Assembly: GCA_963695075.1 (NCBI GenBank)
Contig: CAVOFR010000003.1
Location: forward strand, 62,001 to 126,000
Origin: CAWCAL01 sp963695075
GTDB taxonomy: Bacteria; Actinomycetota; Acidimicrobiia; Acidimicrobiales; CAWCAL01
DNA length: 64,000 nt
Direction: 5' to 3'
Part shown: piece by piece, positions 17,152 through 24,512 of the stretch
Layout of the letters: each line of letters starts with the position of its first letter
Position numbering within the stretch: position 1 is the stretch's first letter
Made by a program: the position numbers and the translations under genes
Notes under the pieces: model-generated
The model's database searches: none
Told to the model about the DNA's origin: nothing
Seen by the model: the letters and a program-made list of their open reading frames with translations, nothing else

Positions 17152-18363
17152 ATGGCGAGACCTGAAGAGGTCGACGTGTGGATCGGTCTTGACGTCGGCA
17201 AGGACAATCACTTCGCGTGGGTCCTTGACGACGGCGAACAGGACCTGTTTTCACGCCCTGTCAGCAATGACGAGGCCGCACTCGGTGTGGTCCTCGACGA
17301 GGCAGCGGTCTATGGCACACCGGGGTTGGTGATCGATCAGCCCGGCTCGATCGGCCAGCTCGCGCTCGCGGTTGCCGCCCAGCATGGTGTGCCGGTCGCG
17401 TACATCCCTGGCCTGGTGATGCGCCGAGCTGCTGACCTCTACCCGGGCGAAGCCAAGACCGACCCGATCGATGCCCGGGTCCTGGCCGACACGGCCCGCG
17501 TCCGCCGCCGCCAGGTGCATTGGCTCGACGTCACCGACGACCTGCTCGGCGAGCTCCGTGTACTCAACGGCTACGACATCGACCTGGCTGCAGACCAAAC
17601 TCGGATCACGAACCGTTGCCGCGACAACCTGGTCGCGATCTCACCCGCGCTGGAACGGGCGGTCGGTTCCCGGCTGCACCAGCCCGGGATCCGGGATCTG
17701 CTGGCGAAGTTCCCGACCCCCTCGGACCTACGAGCCGCAGGGGCACCCAAGATCCGCAACACCATCAAGAAGCGCTCCCCGCGACTGGCGGCCAAAGTCA
17801 CCGACGCCGTCGGCGCCGCGCTCGAGGCACAGACCGTCACGCTGCCCGCCGAGGCGGCCACCGGGCGGGTCATCGCTGATCTCGTCGCTGACCTGGGCCG
17901 CATCATCGAGCGACGCAAAGCCCTCGCCGGCGAGATCGAGGCGGTCTTCCTCTCCCACCCTTTGGGGCCGGTCCTCCACAGCCTGCCCGGGATCGGGCCG
18001 AGGACCGGAGCCAGGATCCTGGCCGAGATCGGTGACGGCACCCGCTTCGCCACCGGCGCCAAGCTCGCCTCCTACGCCGGCCTCGCCCCGGTCAACCGAC
18101 AATCCGGGTCGAGCCTCGACGCCGCGTCCAGGAGCCGCCGCGGCAACCACCGTCTCAAGAACGCCATGTTCCTCGCCGCGTTCGCATCGCTCTCGAGCCC
18201 CGACAGCCGCGCCTTCTACGACCGCAAACGAGCCGAAGGCAAGCAACACAACGCCGCCATCATCTGCCTCGCCCGCCGACGCTGCGACGTCATCATCGCC
18301 ATGGTCACCACCGGCCAGCCCTACCAACTCCGCCCACCCCGACCCCTACAAAGAATCGCTTGA
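17152..18363 (+). CDS. IS110-family transposase (DEDD recombinase)
   Basis: A 403-residue recombinase. The N-terminal RuvC-like domain has Asp14 (IGLDVGKD), Asp62 (VIDQPGS), Asp104 and Asp107 (KTDPIDA); the second acidic position is Asp, where Glu is usual. A helical middle section follows. The C-terminal Tnp domain has the LPGIGPRTGARILAEIGD helix-hairpin-helix and a Ser at about 307 in SYAGLAP, the likely catalytic serine. GGGAGG gives a strong ribosome binding site. The frame is intact, so the element may still be active. Confidence 0.92.
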   Translation: MARPEEVDVWIGLDVGKDNHFAWVLDDGEQDLFSRPVSNDEAALGVVLDEAAVYGTPGLVIDQPGSIGQLALAVAAQHGVPVAYIPGLVMRRAADLYPGEAKTDPIDARVLADTARVRRRQVHWLDVTDDLLGELRVLNGYDIDLAADQTRITNRCRDNLVAISPALERAVGSRLHQPGIRDLLAKFPTPSDLRAAGAPKIRNTIKKRSPRLAAKVTDAVGAALEAQTVTLPAEAATGRVIADLVADLGRIIERRKALAGEIEAVFLSHPLGPVLHSLPGIGPRTGARILAEIGDGTRFATGAKLASYAGLAPVNRQSGSSLDAASRSRRGNHRLKNAMFLAAFASLSSPDSRAFYDRKRAEGKQHNAAIICLARRRCDVIIAMVTTGQPYQLRPPRPLQRIA

Positions 18364-18469
18364 CAAAATGATGGGGACACCCCCCGGATGATCTGAGCCG
18401 ATAGTACGCAGGTGCGCTCAGCCGTCGGCAACTCGGGCCGCGGGGCCTCGGCCGGGGTATCGTCTCCCC

Positions 18470-18940
18470 ATGGCAACCGACGGCATCACGGTCGTCGCGA
18501 CCAACCGCCTCGCCCGCCGCAACTACGACATCATCGACACCGTCGAATGCGGCATCGTCCTGCACGGCAGCGAGGTGAAGTCCCTACGCGAGTCGAAGGT
18601 GCAGTTGGCCGAGTCCTACGCCCGGATCCGCAACAACGAAGCGTGGCTCTCGTCGCTCCACGTGTCCCCTTACAGTCACTCGAGCCGGGCGATGGGCCAC
18701 GACCCCGATCGGGACAAGAAGCTCCTCCTGCACCGCGCCGAGCTCGACCGGCTGTCGGATCGTCTCGATCGCGAGCGACTCGAGCTCGTACCCCTGTCCC
18801 TGTACTTCAAGAACGGTCGGGCAAAGGTCGAGCTGGGGGTGGCTCGCGGTCGGACCAAGGTCGACCGGCGCGAAGCCATCGCCAAGCGCGACGCGGACAT
18901 GGAAGCCCGCCGGGCGGTTTCGGGCCGACGGCGGCGGTAG
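18470..18940 (+). CDS. smpB: SsrA-binding protein SmpB
   Basis: The 156-residue tmRNA partner for ribosome rescue. Motifs include NRLARRNYDIIDTVECGIVL, GSEVKSLR, the central loop AESYARI and the basic C-terminal tail, which inserts in the mRNA channel. The tmRNA gene follows 48 bp downstream on the same strand. The IS110 right end lies about 90 bp upstream, so its promoter must sit within or next to that junction. Confidence 0.96.
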   Translation: MATDGITVVATNRLARRNYDIIDTVECGIVLHGSEVKSLRESKVQLAESYARIRNNEAWLSSLHVSPYSHSSRAMGHDPDRDKKLLLHRAELDRLSDRLDRERLELVPLSLYFKNGRAKVELGVARGRTKVDRREAIAKRDADMEARRAVSGRRRR

Positions 18941-18947
18941 TCTGAGA

Positions 18948-18986
18948 GTGCATCTTGTACCGCGTTCCTTGACAATCGAGATGCAC
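18948..18986 (+). promoter_or_regulatory. Inverted repeat between smpB and tmRNA
   Basis: GTGCATCT (18948-18955) and AGATGCAC (18979-18986) form a perfect 8-bp inverted repeat that ends 2 nt before the mature tmRNA 5' end. A TTGACA box lies inside the loop at 18969-18974, but too close to 18989 to act as the -35 for that start. It may be a processing stem of the tmRNA precursor or the end of the smpB message. Confidence 0.4.
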
Positions 18987-18988
18987 AA

Positions 18989-19371
18989 GGGGCTGATCGG
19001 TTTCGACGCCGGGATCGGATGGCCACGTTGTGCGACCGGAGTTGCTCAGACTCCTTAAACGGGGCAAACCAACAACCGGCAATGACTCGGTTGCTCTCGC
19101 TGCCTGACCCCTAGGGGACGAGTAGTAGAGAGACCAGCGACCAGCGATGGCACGCGGGGCCTGTCCACCACAGCCCGGCAACAGAAGTGGTGGAGGACCG
19201 CAGGGAGAGACCGCTGACGGCGAGAAAGACCGCTGACCTCGGGGAAAGACCCGGCGGTGGGGTTTCCCCAACCGACCCGACGGAGCGACAACCGCAAGTC
19301 GCGAATCGGGAATGGTCGTAGCGCAGCCGGTCATCACCCGACGGACGAGGGTTCGATTCCCTCCAGCTCCA
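18989..19371 (+). ncRNA. ssrA: tmRNA
   Basis: Transfer-messenger RNA. The 5' GGGGCTGATCGGTTTCGAC and 3' CAGCTCCA pair as a 7-bp acceptor stem, and the T-arm GAGGG/CCCTC with TTCGATT is present. CCA is not encoded. The reading frame ends GCT CTC GCT GCC TGA at 19093-19107, giving the ALAA degradation tail. Reading back, the tag most likely starts at the GGC at 19063 and reads GKPTTGNDSVALAA. A Gly resume codon is less common than Ala, so the exact first codon is uncertain. About 383 nt is a normal length. Confidence 0.93.
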
Positions 19372-19380
19372 CTGTCTTGC

Positions 19381-19541
19381 GCGTTCCCCGGGCACGCAGC
19401 CCGCCCGCGTCACGCCACCCCGGGCACGCAGCCCGCTGCCTTCGCGTTCCCCGGGCACGCAGCCCGCTGCCTTCGCGTTCCCCGGGCACGCAGCCCGCTG
19501 CCTTCGCGTTCCCCGGGCACGCAGCCCGCCCGCGTCATGCC
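19381..19541 (+). repeat. Tandem 31-bp repeat of hairpins behind tmRNA
   Basis: Five copies of CCCCGGGCACGCAGCCCG start at 19386, 19418, 19449, 19480 and 19511, a period of 31 bp (32 for the first). Each contains the perfect hairpin CGGGC-ACGCA-GCCCG. The spacer CTGCCTTCGCGTT is the same between the last three copies. The array begins 10 bp after tmRNA and no gene overlaps it. It could aid termination or 3' processing, or be a variable-number repeat. Confidence 0.85.
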
Positions 19542-19658
19542 GGTGGGCCGAAGCTGGCCCGGCACTCCGGCTGCTTGCCTGGTTTCGGTGATCGCCTGGG
19601 TCCGCCCACTGCTGCACACCTGCCGTAGGATTGGATGAGCGCACGGAAAGGGAACGAC

Positions 19659-20093
19659 ATGGCGCAGAAGATCGTGGTTGGAATCGATGGCTCCAGCGGA
19701 GGCTCGAAGGCCCTCGAATTCGCGTTCGAGGAAGCACAGCGGCGCGACGCGGACCTGGTCGGGCTCTACGCCTGGCACTACCCCACCCTCGCGGCCACGC
19801 CGGCTCCCTTCGGCGGGCTGCCCGTCCCTCCCCTCGAGGAGATGGAGGCCGCGGCCAGGGAGGCGCTCGACCACATCATGAGCGAGATCGACGTCCCGGC
19901 CGGGGTCCGGTTCGAAGGTGTCGTGCGAGAGGGCTCGCCCGCCGGGATCCTGCTCGACGAGTCCGAGTCGGCCGACCTGATCGTCGTCGGCACCCGCGGC
20001 CACGGCGGGTTCAAGGGCCTGCTGCTGGGATCGGTCAGCCATCAGGTCGTCAGTCACGCCGAGTGCCCCGTGGTGGTCGTCCCCAGCGACTGA
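19659..20093 (+). CDS. Universal stress protein (UspA family)
   Basis: A 144-residue single-domain Usp. VVGIDGSSGG starts the fold and GTRGHGGFKGLLLGSVSHQV carries the G-2x-G-9x-G-S motif that binds ATP. It belongs to the ATP-binding class and probably acts in stress or dormancy. AAAGGGA 5 nt before the ATG at 19659 decides the start; an ATG at 19635 would add eight residues. Confidence 0.9.
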   Translation: MAQKIVVGIDGSSGGSKALEFAFEEAQRRDADLVGLYAWHYPTLAATPAPFGGLPVPPLEEMEAAAREALDHIMSEIDVPAGVRFEGVVREGSPAGILLDESESADLIVVGTRGHGGFKGLLLGSVSHQVVSHAECPVVVVPSD

Positions 20094-20150
20094 GCGACCG
20101 GTACCGGCGCGTTCCCGGCCACTGTCACACCCCCTCCGTAGAGTTGGGAC

Positions 20151-21467
20151 ATGGCGCAAACGGTGGCGGATCGTGAACTGAGCGAGGCGCTCCATCAGGT
20201 CGCGGCCGGGCTGGACGGGGTGTTCGATGCAGGCCTGGAACCGGTCGATGCCAAGGACGCCATCGTGCTGGTCGAACGGCTCGAGCAGCTGGCTCGACGA
20301 CTCGGAGCGGCCCAGGTCGAAGTGATCGACTCGATCGATCGGGCCGGCCTGCACCGCGCCGACGGCCATCATTCGGCGAAGACCATGGTCCGGCACGTCG
20401 CCGGGATCTCCGGTGGTGAGGCCGCAGGCCGAGCCAAGACCGCCAAGGCGCTACGAGACCTGCCCGAGACCAGGGCGGCCTATCGATCCGGCGACGTCGG
20501 GTCGTGTCAGGTCCGCCGCATGGCCCGGGCGCACGCCAACCAGAGGGTTCGCGACCGTCTCGGCGATTCCGAGTCGCGACTGCTCGAACGAGCCAAGACC
20601 GAGTCCTACAAGTTCTTCGACCAGATCATGACCGACTGGGTCCGCCTGGCCGACGAGGACGGCACCTGCGACACCAACCAGCGCAACCACGAGAACCGGG
20701 ATGCGAAGCTGGTCCAGGACTTCGACCAGAGCTGGGTGTTCACCGCCGGCTGCGCCTCGCTCGCCGGCGCCGAGATCCACACCATCTTCCAGCACTTCAT
20801 CGACGCCGAGTGGCAGACCGACTGGGAGAAGGCCCGCATCGAACACGGCGACGACGCCACCGCTGAGCACATCGAGCGCACCGACGCACAGCGCCGCTTC
20901 GACGCGTTCTACGGCATCTTCCAGCGGGCCGCTTCCACCCCACCCGGAGGCAAGGCTCCGGAGCTCGTCTACAACATCGTCGTCGACCAGCGCACCTACG
21001 AACGCCAGCTCGTCGCCCTGGCCTCCGGGCGGCGGTCCGCTGCAGATCCCGACGACGAATCCTACCGCTGCTCCACCCTCGACGGCCGTCCCGTCGAGCC
21101 CACCGAGGCCGTCGCCGCCTCGCTGCTGGCCAAGGTCCGCCGCGTCGTCCTCGGGGCCGATTCGGTCGTGATCGACCTGGGTCGGACCCAGCGGCTCTTC
21201 ACAGGTTCGTCTCGACTGGCCGCCCAGCTGGCCGCCACCGAGTGTTTCTGGCCCGGCTGTCACGTGCCCGCCACCCAGTGTCAGATCGACCACCTCGTAC
21301 CCTTCGGCGAGCGGGACGACGGCGGCGGCCGGGGCAGAACCGACCCCGGCAACGGGGGACCCGCCTGCGGGAAGCACAATCGCTTCAAGGAACAGGGCTT
21401 CAGCGTCTGGCGGGACGCCGATGGACGATGGCACGTCCATCGGCCAGACGGAACCGAGATCAGGTGA
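20151..21467 (+). CDS. DUF222 - HNH endonuclease domain protein (13E12-type)
   Basis: A 438-residue protein with an N-terminal DUF222 helical domain (about residues 20-330) and a C-terminal HNH nuclease domain. The latter shows CFWPGCHVPATQCQIDHLVPF, then GNGGPACGKHNRFK, with the zinc-binding cysteines and the DH catalytic pair. This actinobacterial family occurs in many copies per genome and has been linked to mobile sequences, but its function is not settled. Its last 8 bp overlap the convergent hydrolase gene. Confidence 0.88.
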   Translation: MAQTVADRELSEALHQVAAGLDGVFDAGLEPVDAKDAIVLVERLEQLARRLGAAQVEVIDSIDRAGLHRADGHHSAKTMVRHVAGISGGEAAGRAKTAKALRDLPETRAAYRSGDVGSCQVRRMARAHANQRVRDRLGDSESRLLERAKTESYKFFDQIMTDWVRLADEDGTCDTNQRNHENRDAKLVQDFDQSWVFTAGCASLAGAEIHTIFQHFIDAEWQTDWEKARIEHGDDATAEHIERTDAQRRFDAFYGIFQRAASTPPGGKAPELVYNIVVDQRTYERQLVALASGRRSAADPDDESYRCSTLDGRPVEPTEAVAASLLAKVRRVVLGADSVVIDLGRTQRLFTGSSRLAAQLAATECFWPGCHVPATQCQIDHLVPFGERDDGGGRGRTDPGNGGPACGKHNRFKEQGFSVWRDADGRWHVHRPDGTEIR

Positions 21468-23487
21468 CCGCGAGCACCTCGATCGCTCCGGAGTGGAAGT
21501 CCCTCACCCCGACGGTCACCTCGTTGACCCCGTTCACCAGCATGGACGGCGGGATGATCACCGCGAACCGGAGAGGGTCGCCGGCGGCGGGAGCCAGCGT
21601 CGACCACCCCGCGATCCGACCGTTGACCGCCACCACGGCCATGTCGCCGGGCTCGATGGGCGGTCCGGCCCCACTCCCCCGCCGTACCGCACCGACCACC
21701 GAGATCGGCGGGTGGTCGGCCGACGCCTCCACCACTGCGAATCGCTCCCGGCCCGGCACCACCGCCGACCAGGCGTCGGGATCGACGGTGATCAGGTCGA
21801 ACCCGTCCAGCTCGTCGCCGATGGTCCGGTTCAGCTCAGGACCGCCCCGCCACATCCCCAGCTCGCCGTCGTCGGCCGCCGCCGGTGCGAGCTCGAGCAT
21901 CGCCGCGAAGCCGGCATCGCCGTCCAGCGGCCGCTCCTTCCCATCCACGACATACGAACGGCCGTCAGCAGCTCCCCGCTCCCGCGGAAGGACGCCGTCG
22001 GCCTCATAGGACAGGTCGATCCCCAACCCCTCGGCAATCATCGGGACGACATCGATCGACTCCACCGGCGTGTCGGCCACCTCTCCCCGGCTCTGCCCCG
22101 GCATCTTCACGAACAGCGGCGCCCACAGCATCTCGGCTTCGTTGGCCGCCGACACCGGCCGTGGTCGCTGGCCGGCGGTGAAGCCGATGCCGTGGTCGGC
22201 GACGACCACCAGCATGGTGTCGTCCCAGGCCCCGAGCTGGTCGAGCTCGTCCAGCACCCGACCCAGCAGGACATCGGCATCCTGCAGCTTCTGGAGGTGG
22301 CGAGCCCGGAACCGGGCCGGTGCGTAGGCATCGCGCCAGCGGCCCTCCTCGTCCAGGTCGGCGTCGCTCATCTTCGGCGCTTCGTAGTGCCGGCCATCGG
22401 CCAGCGTCTCCCACGGGTTGTGCGGCGTCAGTACGTGGAGAAATCGCACGCTCGGCGGATCCGATGCCGAGGGGAGCGAATCGATGAACCCGTCGAACTG
22501 CCGGGTCACGTCCTGGCCCCGAGGCGCCACCGAAAACCCCTGGGGCGTGCGCTCGAGGTGCTGCCGGAAGAACGTGACCGCGTCCTGGACGAGGGTCTGC
22601 ACCGCACCCACCTGCGAAGCCGTCGACGGGCACAGCCGGTCCGGGCAGATGCTGGTCAGGGTCTCCGTGGCTTCGACGTCGTGGGTCGCGCCCAGCTCGG
22701 TGAAGATGCTGTCGGGGTGGGCGATCGAGGCGGGAGCCAGACGGTCGGTCCCCGGCCTGATCCCCGTCAGCAGTGCGGGGAGAGAGTCGATCGTGTTGTC
22801 GGCCACGGTGGAGTGGTTCCGGTAGAACGTGCCCGAGTCGACCAGTCGTGAGAAGTTCGGGAACCGGTCGGCGTCGATGCGATCCGACCCGTCGAGGAGC
22901 GACGCCGTCGGCAGCTCGTCCAGGACGACCATGACCAGATGCGCCTCGACCGACGGACCGCCGCGGCTCTCCGATGCGGCGGCGGCGGTCCCCGACGGCA
23001 GCACCAGGGCCGACACCGGGGAGAACATGAGGAACTGCAGGCAGAACACGGGCGCCGCCACGCTCAGATACCTCAGCCACAGCGTGGCGTTCGCCCGGGA
23101 ACCGAGCCCCCGACCCACAACGGCACCGACCACCAGAACCGCGACGACGCCGACCCCGGTCGTCAGCAGCTGCCCGACGCCGAACAGCTCGATCAGCAGC
23201 AGGATCAGCAGCGAGCCCACCGAGATGTGGTGGGCCCACTTCCGCACGGATCGACTCACGAATCCGGCGACGTAGCCGATCCCCCAGATGACCACGGGCG
23301 GTCCGATCGCCACCAGGAGGGCGAAGGCGACGATGGCCCAGCGCCCGGCACCGCGTAGGAGGAACTGCGCCGGTTCCGCCCCGAAGCCGGCGTACACCGG
23401 TCGGGCGATGGCCAGGCCGCACAGCCCGACCAGCTCGACGAGCCGCCGGCCCTCTCCGCCCAGGCGCGCGCCGGTCGATTCGGTCAT
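21460..23487 (-). CDS. Membrane-bound alkaline phosphatase/sulfatase-fold hydrolase
   Basis: A 675-residue protein. About five membrane helices fill residues 40-170 and an outside catalytic domain follows. LVMVVLDELP provides the first metal aspartate, FPNFSRLVDSGTFYRNHSTV and SLPALLTG surround the nucleophile region, and VVVADHGIGF gives the later Asp-His ligands. The sulfatase CxPxR motif is absent, so a Ser/Thr nucleophile as in phosphoglycerol or phosphoethanolamine transferases is more likely. The C-terminal ~120 residues look like a beta domain. The substrate is unknown; an envelope polymer is a reasonable guess. Confidence 0.7.
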   Translation of the reverse strand: MTESTGARLGGEGRRLVELVGLCGLAIARPVYAGFGAEPAQFLLRGAGRWAIVAFALLVAIGPPVVIWGIGYVAGFVSRSVRKWAHHISVGSLLILLLIELFGVGQLLTTGVGVVAVLVVGAVVGRGLGSRANATLWLRYLSVAAPVFCLQFLMFSPVSALVLPSGTAAAASESRGGPSVEAHLVMVVLDELPTASLLDGSDRIDADRFPNFSRLVDSGTFYRNHSTVADNTIDSLPALLTGIRPGTDRLAPASIAHPDSIFTELGATHDVEATETLTSICPDRLCPSTASQVGAVQTLVQDAVTFFRQHLERTPQGFSVAPRGQDVTRQFDGFIDSLPSASDPPSVRFLHVLTPHNPWETLADGRHYEAPKMSDADLDEEGRWRDAYAPARFRARHLQKLQDADVLLGRVLDELDQLGAWDDTMLVVVADHGIGFTAGQRPRPVSAANEAEMLWAPLFVKMPGQSRGEVADTPVESIDVVPMIAEGLGIDLSYEADGVLPRERGAADGRSYVVDGKERPLDGDAGFAAMLELAPAAADDGELGMWRGGPELNRTIGDELDGFDLITVDPDAWSAVVPGRERFAVVEASADHPPISVVGAVRRGSGAGPPIEPGDMAVVAVNGRIAGWSTLAPAAGDPLRFAVIIPPSMLVNGVNEVTVGVRDFHSGAIEVLAVT

Positions 23488-23528
23488 CCTGCCCCCGTCG
23501 GCGGGGTCCAGCCCATGTTGAGTGCCGG

Positions 23529-23876
23529 TCAGCCGGTCGGCCGAGCTCCCGCGTCCAGGACGACCCTGCCGCCCACCACCCGGCTGGGGTGGACCTCGAT
23601 GTCACCCTTCCGGTCGCGCCGGCCCAGAACGCTGCGCTTGGTCCCCCGGCCCGACCGGTCGAATCTCCAGCCGTGGGTGGTGCAGACCAGCTCGCCGCCC
23701 ATCACCTCGCCGTCCACGTCGAGCGGAGACCACTGGTGCGGGCAGCGACCGGCCATCACGCAGATCTCGCCGTCCTCCCCGCTCCAGACCACGACGGGCT
23801 CGCCGTCGATCTCGCCGCCGACGACACGACCGGGCGCTGGCACCGCACAGAGTTCCTCGTCCGAGTTACGTCTCAA
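23529..23876 (-). CDS. Rieske-type 2Fe-2S ferredoxin
   Basis: A 115-residue single Rieske domain. Cluster ligands are Cys45 and His47 in CPHQW, and Cys65 and His68 in CTTHGW. The start is uncertain: a TTG at 23876 overlaps the MBL stop codon and gives a full-length domain, while the longer open frame upstream is antisense-like shadow of the MBL gene. It is the third gene after mscR and the MBL hydrolase, so it may serve the same pathway as an electron carrier; that role is inference. Confidence 0.75.
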   Translation of the reverse strand: MRRNSDEELCAVPAPGRVVGGEIDGEPVVVWSGEDGEICVMAGRCPHQWSPLDVDGEVMGGELVCTTHGWRFDRSGRGTKRSVLGRRDRKGDIEVHPSRVVGGRVVLDAGARPTG

Positions 23877-24499
23877 TGGCCGCGGGCGACGTACTCGTCG
23901 AAGTGGGCGGCCTCGGCGCCGACGGTGGTCTCGTCGCCGTGGCCGGTCAGGACCCGCGTCGTTCCCGGCAGGCCGATGACCTGGCTCCGAAGACTCTCGA
24001 TGATGGTCTCGAAGCTGCTGAAGGACCGTCCGGTGGCGCCGGGCCCGCCGCGGAACAGAGTGTCGCCCGAGAACAGCAACCCGTCGCTCGGCACGTAGAG
24101 GCAGCATCCTCCGGGGCTGTGACCCGGCGTGTGTCGAACCTCGAGCTCGGCTCCGGCGATCTCCAGATGCTGGCCGGCCGCCAGTTCGGCATCGGGCTCA
24201 CGTTCGGGGTGGACCACGTCCCACAGCATCCGATCGCCGGGATGCAGGAGCAGCGGCGGGCCACCCACCGCATCGGCGAGCTCGGCGGCCGCGTTGATGT
24301 GGTCGTTGTGGCCGTGGGTGAGGATGACCGCCTTGACCTTCCGGTCGCCGATTCCCTCGACGATCGGGCGATGGTCGTGGGCGGCGTCGACGACGATGCA
24401 CTCCCGGTCGTCCCCCGCGATCCAGATGTTGTTCTCGACGTCGAAGTCCTCGCCGTCGATCGAGAAAACACCTCTGGTGAGGACGTGATCGACCCTCAC
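23873..24499 (-). CDS. MBL-fold thioester hydrolase next to mscR
   Basis: A 208-residue glyoxalase II-like hydrolase. The motif THGHNDH gives His62, His64, Asp66 and His67, and HTPGHSPGG and FSGDTLF supply the other ligands. It lies 13 bp downstream of mscR, the same arrangement as Rv2259-Rv2260 in M. tuberculosis. A role in hydrolysing the S-formylmycothiol (or related thioester) produced by MscR fits the context. Direct evidence of substrate is not in the sequence. Confidence 0.78.
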   Translation of the reverse strand: MRVDHVLTRGVFSIDGEDFDVENNIWIAGDDRECIVVDAAHDHRPIVEGIGDRKVKAVILTHGHNDHINAAAELADAVGGPPLLLHPGDRMLWDVVHPEREPDAELAAGQHLEIAGAELEVRHTPGHSPGGCCLYVPSDGLLFSGDTLFRGGPGATGRSFSSFETIIESLRSQVIGLPGTTRVLTGHGDETTVGAEAAHFDEYVARGH

Positions 24500-24512
24500 G
24501 ACGCTGCCTCGC

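Larger units (their letters stand above)
16981..18379 (+). mobile_element. IS110-family insertion sequence
   Basis: One DEDD-type transposase gene is flanked by a ~170-bp structured 5' leader and a very short 3' end, the layout of the IS110 group. No terminal inverted repeats are seen, as usual for this family. The right boundary is near 18369-18379. The left boundary is not visible; I place it just before the first leader hairpin. TGATGGGGACA occurs both in the leader (17048-17058) and at the right end (18369-18379). The element separates lipoprotein B from smpB. Confidence 0.7.

Noticed and set aside
16977..17165. 62-residue ORF in the IS110 leader
   Set aside because: It overlaps the predicted structured RNA, has no ribosome binding site or recognisable domain, and runs into the transposase start in another frame.
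19381..19541. CRISPR array
   Set aside because: The repeats are tandem copies whose intervening sequence is the same in most units, so there are no unique spacers, and no cas genes are present.
20151..21467. Restriction or homing endonuclease system
   Set aside because: The DUF222-HNH architecture is the common actinobacterial multi-copy family; there is no methylase or intron/intein context nearby.
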